From positions 346,548 to 410,547 of the forward strand of contig NZ_JAVHXT010000001.1 of assembly GCF_031119335.1 (NCBI RefSeq): a stretch of 64,000 nt of DNA, written 5' to 3'. Position numbers and translations under genes: made by a program. Shown in pieces: positions 52,332 through 60,543 of this stretch. The notes under the pieces were generated by a model. The model was given only the letters and a program-made list of their open reading frames with translations. It was not told where the DNA came from and did not search any database. The DNA comes from Pedobacter sp. GTDB taxonomy: Bacteria; Bacteroidota; Bacteroidia; Sphingobacteriales; Sphingobacteriaceae. Position 1 is the first letter of the stretch, and each line of letters opens with the position of its first letter.

Positions 52332-55300
52332 CTATTTAAAATTCCTTCCATCGTGAAATGCTTTTTCGCCCATGGTGGCAGGGATGTTCCTTGTTTTTGC
52401 GCCGTGTAATTGCTGTAACAAACCGTTGTAGTTATAACATCGTTGCATTACAATGTGCACTACTTGTCCTTCGCGTTGTACCTTGCCTTCTATCATCAAT
52501 AATTTAGAACCTAAAATTTCTTTTCTGAAAGTATCGAACAAGCTTTGATAAACCACTAAATTGGCAACCCCTGTTTCATCTTCAATGGTGATGAAGCAAA
52601 TTCCGCTAGCCGTTCCCGGCCGTTGGCGAACTAAAATCAGTCCTGCAACTTTTACACTTGCACCATCTGTTAACTCATTGGCTGTTTTAGTGCTAGAAAT
52701 ACGCATTAAGCTTAACTGTTCGCGAACAAAACTTACAGGATGTGCTTTTAGAGAAAGTCCGGTATGGGCGTAATCGTGTACTACGTGTTCTGATTTTGCC
52801 ATTAGCGGCAGTTCAATCTGTGTTTCGTGCTGACTGTTATCGGCTTTGCCTTCAAATAATGCGATAGGCCTATCGTGCAATGCGCTAATTTGCCAAAGTG
52901 CGGTTCTTCTATCCATGTTCATACTTCTAAAAGCATCTGCATCTGCCAGTTTTTCTAAAGTGTTTTGGGCAATGCCTATATCGCGTAAGCTGGATAAATT
53001 GTTATATTTTGTTGTTCGATGTGCCACCAATACATTCATTTCTTCTTCAGATAAACTTTTTGCTTGTCTGAAACCTAATCTCAACGCATGGAATTTTCCA
53101 ACTTTATCTTCTAAAGTATTATCCCATTCAGAATAGTTAATATCTATTGGTAAAACCGTTACGCCGTGGTTTTTAGCATCAATTACAATTTGTGCAGGCT
53201 GGTAAAAGCCCATAGGCATACTGTTAAGCAAAGCAGCGGCAAACACATCAGGGTAAAAACATTTGATATAGCTAGAAACATACACCAGCAAAGCAAAACT
53301 TGCCGCATGACTTTCAGGGAAACCATAACCTCCAAAACCTTCTATTTGCTTAAAAAGACGCAAAGCGAATTCCGGTTTGTAACCTTTTTTGTCCATTCCT
53401 TCAAGTAGTTTCTTCTTGAAATCGGTTACTTTGCCAACTGCTTTAAAAGTAGCCATGCTTCTTCGCAATTCATCGGCTTCTGTAGGTGTAAATCCAGCGG
53501 CAACAATAGCTACTTCCATGGCTTGCTCTTGAAAAAGCGGCACACCACAAGTTTTTTTTAATATTGCTCTAAGCTCCTCTGAAGGATAGTCTACTTCTTC
53601 CTCTTTGTTTCTTCTTTTTAAATAAGGATGAACCATATTTCCCTGTATTGGCCCAGGACGAACAATAGCTACTTCAATCACTAAATCATAAAACTCCATT
53701 GGTTTTAACCTAGGTAGCATCGACATCTGTGCACGACTTTCAATTTGAAAAACACCTAAAGTATCAGCTCTGCTAATCATTTGATATACTTCGTTGCCTT
53801 TCTTGTGAGGAATATTATGCAGGTTGTAATCTTTATTGTAATGGTTTTTAGCTAAAGTAAAAGCCTTGCGGATGCAGGTCAGCATTCCTAGAGCCAAAAC
53901 ATCCACTTTTAAAAAGCCTAAAGCTTCTATGTCGTCTTTGTTCCATTCTATGCAGGTACGGTTTTCCATACGGGCATTTAAAGTAGGGCATAAGTCGGTG
54001 AGTTTGCCTTGGGTAATAATAAAACCACCTGTGTGCTGCCCCAACTGACGCGGAAAACCTACCATCTGCATGGTTAACTCTAAAGTTTTCCTTAGTAAAG
54101 GATCTTTAGGGTTCAATCCGTAAGATTCTAAGCGATCGGCATCAAAACCTTCTTCATAATGACTGCTTACTGTTGCCGATAAAATATTGAGCGTATCTAC
54201 CGATAAACCCATCGCTTTGCCTACATCTCTAACAGCGCCTTTGCTGTGCAATTGTGTAACTGTAGCTACAATAGCAGCTCGGTCTCTACCATATTTTTCA
54301 TAGATGTACTGCATTACTTCTTCGCGGCGTTCATGCTCAAAATCTACGTCTATATCGGGTGGTTCGTTGCGGGCATCAGACATGAAGCGGGCAAAAAGTA
54401 GTTTAATTTCTGTAGGGTCTACCGAAGTTATTCCCAAGCAATAGCAAATCACAGAATTGGCTGCCGAGCCTCTGCCTTGACAAAGAATATCGCGACTGCG
54501 GGCAAAGCGTACAAAATCATGAACCGTTAAAAAGTACGATGCATAGTTTTTTCTGGCTATAAATTCTAATTCGTAATTGATGTTTTTTAAAATTTCGTCA
54601 GGGATACCTTTTTGAAACCTATTTTTAGCTCCTAGCCAAGTTAGATGCTCCAATTCTTCTTGAGGTGTTCTGCCTTCGCTGGTTAACTCTTCTGGATAAA
54701 CATATTTCAGTTCATCTAAAGAAAATTGGCATCGCTCTGCAATTTCGAGTGTGTTGTTAATGGCTTGCGGATATTTTCTGAACAAACGGCACATTTCTTC
54801 CACGGGTTTAAGATGACGCTCGGCGTTTTCGTGGAGCCGATAACCTGCATTGTAGATGGTGCATTTTTCTCTTACGCAGGTAAGAATATCCTGCAGCTGT
54901 CGACGTTCCTTCTCGTGGTAATGCACATCGTTATTGGCAGCTAATGGGATATTGAATTGCTCGCTTAGTTGTGCCAAACGGAACATTCTTTTTTGGTCTA
55001 ATCCGGTATAACTTCTGTTGATGCTTAAATATAAATGATCTCCCAAAATTTTTTTATACTGCTTTAAATGTGCTTTAAAGTCGGTCTCAAAATCAAAGTT
55101 TTCATTTAAGTTACTTGGAGGGATGGCGATAAACAGCATATCCACTTTGTGTGCCCAAACATCTGCTTGGTAGAGGTGGCATTGCCCTTTCTCGGCTCTG
55201 CTGTTGCCTAAGCTTAGCAAAGCTGATAAATTGCTATAGCCGCTTTTATTGATAGGGTAAGCCAGTAATGATGGTCCGTCCAATAAATCGAGCCTGCAAG

Positions 55301-55490
55301 CGGGGATCAGTTTAATGTTGTGCTTTCTGGTAGCCACATGCGCACGCACAATTCCGGCCAAACTGTTTCTATCGGTAATGGCAATTTTTGGATAGCCCAG
55401 CTCAATTGCCTTGGCTACCAATTCTTCTGGGTGCGATGCGCCACGCAAAAAACTGAAATTACTGGTGGCTTGTAGTTCTACGTAGGTCAT
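52332..55490 (-). CDS. dnaE2: Error-prone DNA polymerase DnaE2 (ImuC)
   Basis: 1052 residues from the ATG at 55490, where the conserved TYVELQATSNFSFLRGASHP begins; earlier in-frame ATGs at 55511 and 55544 would overlap imuB. A C-family polymerase: PHP domain at the N-terminus, catalytic acids in PDIDVDFEHERREEVMQYIY, the RGSAANS motif, and an OB-fold region near the end (VKVAGLILVRQRPGTASGIC). ImuC performs error-prone bypass of DNA damage with ImuA and ImuB, encoded just upstream. Only 4 nt separate it from the imuB stop. Confidence 0.94.
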   Translation of the reverse strand: MTYVELQATSNFSFLRGASHPEELVAKAIELGYPKIAITDRNSLAGIVRAHVATRKHNIKLIPACRLDLLDGPSLLAYPINKSGYSNLSALLSLGNSRAEKGQCHLYQADVWAHKVDMLFIAIPPSNLNENFDFETDFKAHLKQYKKILGDHLYLSINRSYTGLDQKRMFRLAQLSEQFNIPLAANNDVHYHEKERRQLQDILTCVREKCTIYNAGYRLHENAERHLKPVEEMCRLFRKYPQAINNTLEIAERCQFSLDELKYVYPEELTSEGRTPQEELEHLTWLGAKNRFQKGIPDEILKNINYELEFIARKNYASYFLTVHDFVRFARSRDILCQGRGSAANSVICYCLGITSVDPTEIKLLFARFMSDARNEPPDIDVDFEHERREEVMQYIYEKYGRDRAAIVATVTQLHSKGAVRDVGKAMGLSVDTLNILSATVSSHYEEGFDADRLESYGLNPKDPLLRKTLELTMQMVGFPRQLGQHTGGFIITQGKLTDLCPTLNARMENRTCIEWNKDDIEALGFLKVDVLALGMLTCIRKAFTLAKNHYNKDYNLHNIPHKKGNEVYQMISRADTLGVFQIESRAQMSMLPRLKPMEFYDLVIEVAIVRPGPIQGNMVHPYLKRRNKEEEVDYPSEELRAILKKTCGVPLFQEQAMEVAIVAAGFTPTEADELRRSMATFKAVGKVTDFKKKLLEGMDKKGYKPEFALRLFKQIEGFGGYGFPESHAASFALLVYVSSYIKCFYPDVFAAALLNSMPMGFYQPAQIVIDAKNHGVTVLPIDINYSEWDNTLEDKVGKFHALRLGFRQAKSLSEEEMNVLVAHRTTKYNNLSSLRDIGIAQNTLEKLADADAFRSMNMDRRTALWQISALHDRPIALFEGKADNSQHETQIELPLMAKSEHVVHDYAHTGLSLKAHPVSFVREQLSLMRISSTKTANELTDGASVKVAGLILVRQRPGTASGICFITIEDETGVANLVVYQSLFDTFRKEILGSKLLMIEGKVQREGQVVHIVMQRCYNYNGLLQQLHGAKTRNIPATMGEKAFHDGRNFK

Positions 55491-55494
55491 TCCA

Positions 55495-56988
55495 TCAAGC
55501 AAAAAATCCATGAATAAACCATTGTGCAGGGATTTGGCTATCATAATGCCCTAATCTAAATAGCCAATACCGCTGTCCTTTTTCATCCTCTACATAATAA
55601 TAATCTCTATGTTTCCCCTCGTTTAGCCACCATTCTTGCTCAATACGTTCTGGGCCATCCGCTTTGGCAATACGGTGCATTTCATTTTTGTAAGTAAATG
55701 TCATTGGTGGATAATCGGGTATAGGCGCACTCACTTGTATAGGTTCGGGTTGGTTAAGCAATACCGTTGGCCTAGGTTTGTGTGTTTGCCATGCTGTTTC
55801 GGGCTGTTGCTGCAAATCTGTTACTGCCTTAATGCTGTTTTCTGGCCAGTGATGCTCTTGGGGCAAATATCGCCTGATGGCATTTTTTCCTGCCTTTATA
55901 CTGATGCGGTCTAGCAATTCGGCAATTTCTCCTAAATCGGTTTGTGTTTGCAGTTGCCATAAAGCCTCTTGTTGTTTAGGCAGATCCTCCACTTCGCTAA
56001 CTATCATTTCAAAAAGTTCAATGCCTAAATCGGGTTCAATCTGTTTAATTTTAAGCTCGAATAATTTAAAAAGATGTTTGATGTTGATAGAGGCTTGATT
56101 AGTGCCAATGCTAATTTGTTGCAGTTTGCCATCAAGCCGATAGGCATTTAACTTGGCCTTTCTCAAACCAACATCTTCATTTTTTAAGCGATCGCATAAC
56201 TTTTCTAATAGGTTTTCAATAGCAATTTCAATGCCTTTAGCTGTTTGAATAGGTTCTAAGCAATGCAATCTTTCTTGATAGGGATGTGGTTCTCTTATTG
56301 GTTCAAATGCTTCGGGTTTTTGTCCCAATGCCTGTCCAATTTTTAAGTTAATTTCATCGCCAAAACGCCTGCGGAGGATAGAAGGGGCAATATGTATAAA
56401 ACTATCAATAGTATGAAAGCCTAATTTGGCCAAACGCTGTAAAATATTTTCGTCCAACTGCAAAGCTTTTGGAGGTAAAGGCAATAGTGCCTGCAGTTGT
56501 TCATTTGGCTTAGCAATTTTGGTGGTAGCGTAATGTGCTAGTGCCCAAGCGGCTGCTAAAGTATCGGCTATGGCCAATTGTATATGGTATTTCTCTTCAA
56601 AACGTTTGCTAATTTCTGCTATATGTTGTTCCTCAGTTTTCCAAACGGTGCAGCCTGTAATATCTAAAAATAACCCATCTGGGGGATTTAAAGCTACATG
56701 TGGAGAGTAGCGAATAAACCATTCGGCCATTTCCTTTAATAGCTTTTGCTGTTTCTGCGGCTGATATTTAAATGCTTCTAGTGAAGGTAAGGTTATCCTA
56801 GCGTCAGCAAGAGGCATATTGGGGCGTAAACCTAGTTTTTTTGCCTCATAGCTTACACTTGCAATCATTTGTTTGTTGCGCTCTTGTGTAATCAGCGCAT
56901 AGGTTTGTCCCTTCAGCTCTTTTTGCCGAATAGCCATTTGGTCGGTAAGCAAATGCGGAAACCATATCGCTAGGTAACGCCTGTTCAT
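55495..56988 (-). CDS. imuB: ImuB, Y-family polymerase-like mutasome subunit
   Basis: 497 residues with the Y-family fold but without the catalytic acids: the first motif reads AIWFPHLLTDQMA where DinB has paired acids, and the second reads NPPDGLFLDITGC in place of the Asp-Glu pair. This loss is the mark of ImuB, which bridges the sliding clamp and ImuC without making DNA. It overlaps imuA by 4 nt (ATGA). Its end is followed after 4 nt by dnaE2. Confidence 0.93.
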   Translation of the reverse strand: MNRRYLAIWFPHLLTDQMAIRQKELKGQTYALITQERNKQMIASVSYEAKKLGLRPNMPLADARITLPSLEAFKYQPQKQQKLLKEMAEWFIRYSPHVALNPPDGLFLDITGCTVWKTEEQHIAEISKRFEEKYHIQLAIADTLAAAWALAHYATTKIAKPNEQLQALLPLPPKALQLDENILQRLAKLGFHTIDSFIHIAPSILRRRFGDEINLKIGQALGQKPEAFEPIREPHPYQERLHCLEPIQTAKGIEIAIENLLEKLCDRLKNEDVGLRKAKLNAYRLDGKLQQISIGTNQASINIKHLFKLFELKIKQIEPDLGIELFEMIVSEVEDLPKQQEALWQLQTQTDLGEIAELLDRISIKAGKNAIRRYLPQEHHWPENSIKAVTDLQQQPETAWQTHKPRPTVLLNQPEPIQVSAPIPDYPPMTFTYKNEMHRIAKADGPERIEQEWWLNEGKHRDYYYVEDEKGQRYWLFRLGHYDSQIPAQWFIHGFFA

Positions 56989-57719
56989 GAGCCGATGGCT
57001 TGATGTGTAAACGGATAGGTTTTGGCAGCTTGTTCGGTAGCAAATTTTCTGTGTTTGTAAGTAATTGTGTAGCTGGCCGTGCTACCATTACGTACTTTTA
57101 ACAGTTCTACTTTCCATCGGGCAAAGCCAACTCCGGGTAGGTTTTCTTGGTTTTCACTAATGATGGGTGTAATTTGCCATCTAGCGGCACAAGCAGTAGC
57201 ATGAATGCGATCTGTTTGTGTGCGTAAAATAAAGCCGGTGACTTTGCTTTTTTCTACCGTAAGTTGTAAACGTTGCGATTGAGCAAAGGTAATACCTTCT
57301 AACTCGCTGATTACGCCACTTAAACTCCTACATTTTAAAGCTTCTTCGGTAGCCCAAAGTATATCTTTTTGTTTAACAAGGTTGATGAAAATGATTTGAT
57401 GGGGATGGATACCGAAGAAAATCAAACTAGAAGCAAATAGTTGGCGTTGCTTACCAATCCATACGTAAATGCCTTTGTTACTATGTAATTTTGATAGTAA
57501 AGCAAAAATAAAAGCACTTGTGCAGGCCATATGTTCCGGCTGTCCGCTTACAAACTCGTGGATGGTTCCTGTTGGGAAAACTTGATTTGGAAAGTGCTTC
57601 TCGATAATAGCGAAATCAAGTTTTGATTGCTGTTGTTGCGCTTCACTTTTGTAACCCTCTAAATCGAGAATTTGCTTTTGCAAGCGATCTATGATTGTTT
57701 TTTGGGCTAAACTCTGCAT
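56985..57719 (-). CDS. imuA: ImuA, RecA-like mutasome subunit
   Basis: 244 residues. The protein has the RecA/SulA-like order of the ImuA family: FPTGTIHEFVSGQPEHMACT, GIYVWIGKQRQLFASSLIFF, ATEEALKCRSLSGVISELEG, and a C-terminal GVGFARWKVELLKVRNG that is typical of the family in Bacteroidetes. No intact P-loop is evident. It is the first gene of imuA-imuB-dnaE2, and its upstream region holds TTAGTA half-sites that probably bind the SOS repressor. Confidence 0.88.
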   Translation of the reverse strand: MQSLAQKTIIDRLQKQILDLEGYKSEAQQQQSKLDFAIIEKHFPNQVFPTGTIHEFVSGQPEHMACTSAFIFALLSKLHSNKGIYVWIGKQRQLFASSLIFFGIHPHQIIFINLVKQKDILWATEEALKCRSLSGVISELEGITFAQSQRLQLTVEKSKVTGFILRTQTDRIHATACAARWQITPIISENQENLPGVGFARWKVELLKVRNGSTASYTITYKHRKFATEQAAKTYPFTHQAIGS

Positions 57720-57722
57720 TTT

Positions 57723-57766
57723 AAATACTAATATTTTTAGTAAAATTAATAAGAATATTAGTATTT
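57723..57766 (-). promoter_or_regulatory. Putative SOS-type operator of the imuA operon
   Basis: A 13-bp perfect inverted repeat (AAATACTAATATT 57723-57735 and AATATTAGTATTT 57754-57766) with a third half-site between: TACTAA 57726-57731, TTAGTA 57737-57742, TTAGTA 57758-57763. The first two form a perfect dyad TACTAA-N5-TTAGTA. It lies 3 nt upstream of the imuA start. Confidence 0.6.
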
Positions 57767-57811
57767 GTATTGGTTTGTTGAGAAAAATATTTCCTTACAA
57801 AGTTCAAAAAG

Positions 57812-57838
57812 AAAAGGAGCTTAATTTAAGCTCCTTTT
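57812..57838 (-). terminator. Terminator of the NtrC-type gene
   Basis: A 13-bp perfect stem AAAAGGAGCTTAA (57812-57824) with TTAAGCTCCTTTT (57826-57838); on the minus strand it lies 5 nt beyond the stop codon at 57844. Confidence 0.85.
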
Positions 57839-57843
57839 TATGT

Positions 57844-59241
57844 TTACTCAGCTCTTTTCAGACCAAATTTTTCAATTTTACTATACAAGTGACTTCGTTG
57901 AATGTCGATGTCATCGGCAGTTTTAGAAACATTCCAATTGTTCTTTTCCAATTTGAATTTGATGAATTCTTTCTCCGCAAAATCTTTGTATTCTTGGAAA
58001 TTACTGAAGCCATCATAATTGAAAGCACCTCCTGGGGCACCATTTCCACTGCTTTGAGACACAGCGCCAACGTTAGTACCGCCACCAGGGGTTGCAAAAG
58101 CCACTACATCATTTTCTGTAATGGTCTTATCACTCAAAATAATCAAACGCTCAATCATGTTGCGCAGCTCACGAACGTTACCTGTCCAAGGCAAACGTTT
58201 TAAAGCATCCATGGCGCCATCAGTAATTTTTTTAGCTGGCATACCGTATTCGCCACAAATTTCTTCCAAAAAGCTTTGTGCAATTACCGGGATATCGTCT
58301 GTACGCTCTGTTAAATGAGGAACGTGGATGTTGATTACGTTTAAACGGTGGTACAAGTCCATCCTAAAGTTGCCTTCTTCAATTTCTTTTAAAAGATCTT
58401 TGTTGGTTGCTGCTACAATCCTTACGTTCACATCAATCTCTTTCTCGCCACCAACACGGGTAATTTTATGTTCTTGCAAGGCACGTAAAACTTTTGCTTG
58501 TGCCGACATGCTCATGTCGCCAATTTCATCTAAGAACAAAGTGCCGCCGTTTGCTAATTCAAATTTACCAATACGTTGTTTCACTGCCGAAGTAAATGAA
58601 CCTTTCTCGTGGCCAAATAATTCACTTTCAATTAATTCTGAGGGGATAGCAGCGCAGTTAACTTCAATTAATTGCCCATCTGCACGGCTAGATTTTTCAT
58701 GAAGCCAACGTGCAACCAGCTCTTTACCACTACCATTAGCTCCAGTAATTAACACTCTGGCTTCGGTAGGAGCAACACGTTCAATGGTTTCTTTGATTTT
58801 TCCGATAGTATCAGAATTACCCAGAATATCACGGGTTTTGCTAACCTTTCTTTTTAGAACTTTAGTTTCGGTAACTAACGAGCCGCGGTCTAAACCATTG
58901 CGTACAGTAATTAATAAACGGTTTAAATCAGGTGGTTTCGAGATGAAATCGAATGCTCCTTTTTTACTGGCTTCTACCGCAGTTTCTACCGTTCCGTGGC
59001 CAGAAATCATAATGAAAGGCAAGTCTGGCTTAATGCCAAGTGCTGTTTCCAACACTTCCATACCGTCCATTTTATTCATTTTAATGTCGCAAAGAACCAA
59101 ATTGTAATCGTTCTTTTTGATTAATTCTAATCCATCGATACCGTTGTCTACGTCATCAACTTCATAGTTTTCGTATTCTAGTATTTCTCTAAGCGTACTT
59201 CGTATCGCTCTCTCATCATCAATGATTAGCAGTTTTGCCAT
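57844..59241 (-). CDS. NtrC-family sigma-54-type response regulator
   Basis: 465 residues: receiver domain (Asp52 in LVLCDIKMNKMDG), AAA+ domain with Walker A GANGSGKE (about residues 167-174) and Walker B-like TLFLDEIGDM, and a Fis-type helix-turn-helix at the end (NWNVSKTADDIDIQRSHLYS). The sigma-54 contact loop, normally GAFTGA, reads GSFTSA at residues 214-219. No kinase gene is adjacent. A near-consensus -7 box (TATCTTCG on the minus strand at 59265-59272) lies 23 nt upstream. Confidence 0.92.
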   Translation of the reverse strand: MAKLLIIDDERAIRSTLREILEYENYEVDDVDNGIDGLELIKKNDYNLVLCDIKMNKMDGMEVLETALGIKPDLPFIMISGHGTVETAVEASKKGAFDFISKPPDLNRLLITVRNGLDRGSLVTETKVLKRKVSKTRDILGNSDTIGKIKETIERVAPTEARVLITGANGSGKELVARWLHEKSSRADGQLIEVNCAAIPSELIESELFGHEKGSFTSAVKQRIGKFELANGGTLFLDEIGDMSMSAQAKVLRALQEHKITRVGGEKEIDVNVRIVAATNKDLLKEIEEGNFRMDLYHRLNVINIHVPHLTERTDDIPVIAQSFLEEICGEYGMPAKKITDGAMDALKRLPWTGNVRELRNMIERLIILSDKTITENDVVAFATPGGGTNVGAVSQSSGNGAPGGAFNYDGFSNFQEYKDFAEKEFIKFKLEKNNWNVSKTADDIDIQRSHLYSKIEKFGLKRAE

Positions 59242-59392
59242 AATAGGTTGAAAAATTTTCTATGCGAAGATATTATTTTTTATGAAATGTATAGTTTTTT
59301 GTACAATCAGTTTTATAACGATGTTATTTGAAAGTTGTTTGATTTTTTTAGCCACAGATGCACAGATGTTTTTTATTCACTTAATCTTTTTG

Positions 59393-59400
59393 TATTTTTG
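59393..59400 (+). promoter_or_regulatory. -7 promoter box of the small gene at 59405
   Basis: TATTTTTG matches TAnnTTTG and ends 4 nt before the ATG at 59405; this also argues for that start over the longer frame from 59282. Confidence 0.55.
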
Positions 59401-59404
59401 GGTA

Positions 59405-59611
59405 ATGGGCAGATTGAAAATATATAATACTGATATTCCTCGCGAAAGCATATTGGCTGAGAGAGAGGCTTTGTACTTGAGTAAATCTGCAGAACAAAAA
59501 ATCTATGCCTTATTGCAGCTTAATCATGTTGCTGTCCAATTAAATGGCGGTAAGCCTTTAAAACAGCCTCAGGGTAAGGGTCTCCTTATCCGTAAAGTAA
59601 GCCATATTTAA
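59405..59611 (+). CDS. Small protein paired with a nucleotidyltransferase remnant
   Basis: 68 residues (start MGRLKIYNTDIPRESILAER), helical, basic at the end, no leader. The longer frame beginning at 59282 adds a hydrophobic stretch before the promoter box and is rejected. It is followed after 3 nt by a broken nucleotidyltransferase gene. I do not recognise the family; the pairing of a small helical protein with a nucleotidyltransferase resembles MNT/HEPN-type or similar two-gene modules, which is an inference. Confidence 0.55.
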   Translation: MGRLKIYNTDIPRESILAEREALYLSKSAEQKIYALLQLNHVAVQLNGGKPLKQPQGKGLLIRKVSHI

Positions 59612-59614
59612 ATC

Positions 59615-59837
59615 ATGTCTTTTGATAAAGAAAGTGCTGAAATGCTGCAGCTATTGAGTGTTTTCCAAAAACACAAAGTAGATTATCTAATTGTAGGTGG
59701 TTTTGCTGTAAACAGATATGGTTACAATAGAACTACAGGTGATTTGGATATCATTTGTTGGAAATAAAAAAGCGACCAATAGGATTAAAGACCAGTTGGA
59801 TGTGCAAGAATTAGAACGCATTAATAAAAAAGGCTAG
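59615..59837 (+). pseudogene. Decayed nucleotidyltransferase-like gene
   Basis: The frame from the ATG at 59615 encodes MSFDKESAEMLQLLSVFQ and YLIVGGFAVNRYGYNRTTGD then LDI, the start of a nucleotidyltransferase fold (GGFAV followed by the DLD metal motif), but stops at 59765-59767. In another frame the following bases encode a typical family end (NRIKDQLDVQELERINKKG, stop at 59835-59837). The middle of the protein is missing, so both an internal deletion and a frameshift are needed to explain it. Confidence 0.72.
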
Positions 59838-59862
59838 GTTTCTTTCAAAATCTTTTGTTCTT

Positions 59863-60017
59863 TAAACCTGATAGAAGTGGAAATACTTTTTGTGCGTCAT
59901 TTCGAAGAAGGAACGACTGAGAAATCTAACAAGAAGCAAACTAAGCGCTAGATTTCTCTCTGCGTTCGAAATGACGGAGGACGGAAAGCAAAAAGATTGA
60001 AGCGGATAGTAGGGCTA
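59863..60017 (+). repeat. Dispersed composite repeat, copy C
   Basis: Left arm TAAACCTGATAGAAGTGGAA, then CGTCATTTCGAA (59895-59906) with its inverse (59965-59976) and an inner pair GAGAAATCTA (59919-59928) with TAGATTTCTC (59949-59958), then right arm ATTGAAGCGGATAGTAGGGC. It aligns with copy B1 in the opposite orientation. Confidence 0.78.
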
Positions 60018-60094
60018 CAGTATCCAAGAACTAATGCCGTTGATTTTCAAATAAATATAATAACGAAACAATTTTTCAAATCGGAAAAATAGCG

Positions 60095-60102
60095 TATCTT
60101 TG
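60095..60102 (+). promoter_or_regulatory. -7 promoter box of rpsO
   Basis: TATCTTTG matches TAnnTTTG; the leader to the ATG at 60146 would be about 37 nt. Confidence 0.65.
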
Positions 60103-60145
60103 CGCCACAATTAATTAATTTTAAAAACTTTAATATTATTCAAGA

Positions 60146-60430
60146 ATGTATTTAAGTACAGAAAAGAAAGCCGAAATTTTTGCAAAACACGGCGAAGTTG
60201 CAACCAACACTGGTTCTGCAGAAGGTCAAGTAGCATTGTTTACTTACCGTATTGCTCACTTAACAGAGCACTTGAAAAAAAATCGTAAAGATTTTTCTAC
60301 GCAGTTAGCTCTACAAAAATTAGTGGGTAAACGTCGTGGAATTTTAGCTTATCTTTACAAAAAAGATATTAACCGTTACCGTGCTATCATCAAAGCTTTA
60401 TCGCTTAGAGATATCATCAAGTCGGTGTAA
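60146..60430 (+). CDS. rpsO: 30S ribosomal protein S15
   Basis: 94 residues, slightly longer than the usual 89. The core TNTGSAEGQVALFTYRIAHL, HLKKNRKDFSTQLALQKLVG and KRRGILAYLYKKDINRYRAI is the S15 signature that binds the 16S rRNA central domain. It is followed by a terminator hairpin and then pnp, the classical rpsO-pnp order. The promoter box lies 43 nt upstream. Confidence 0.96.
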   Translation: MYLSTEKKAEIFAKHGEVATNTGSAEGQVALFTYRIAHLTEHLKKNRKDFSTQLALQKLVGKRRGILAYLYKKDINRYRAIIKALSLRDIIKSV

Positions 60431-60436
60431 TGTTAT

Positions 60437-60468
60437 AAAAGCCATCGCCAATAGGCAGATGGCTTTTT
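60437..60468 (+). terminator. Terminator between rpsO and pnp
   Basis: Stem GCCATC (60441-60446) with GATGGC (60458-60463), preceded by A4 and followed by a T-run. Confidence 0.82.
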
Positions 60469-60543
60469 TGGTTTTAATACTCGAAACAATAAATATAAAC
60501 TCGGTCTGTTCGAAAGAGGAAAAACAGTCCACAACATTAGAAT

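Larger units (their letters stand above)
59838..60145. other. Intergenic region before rpsO
   Basis: It holds composite repeat copy C and then the rpsO promoter box; no open frame is called. Confidence 0.6.
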
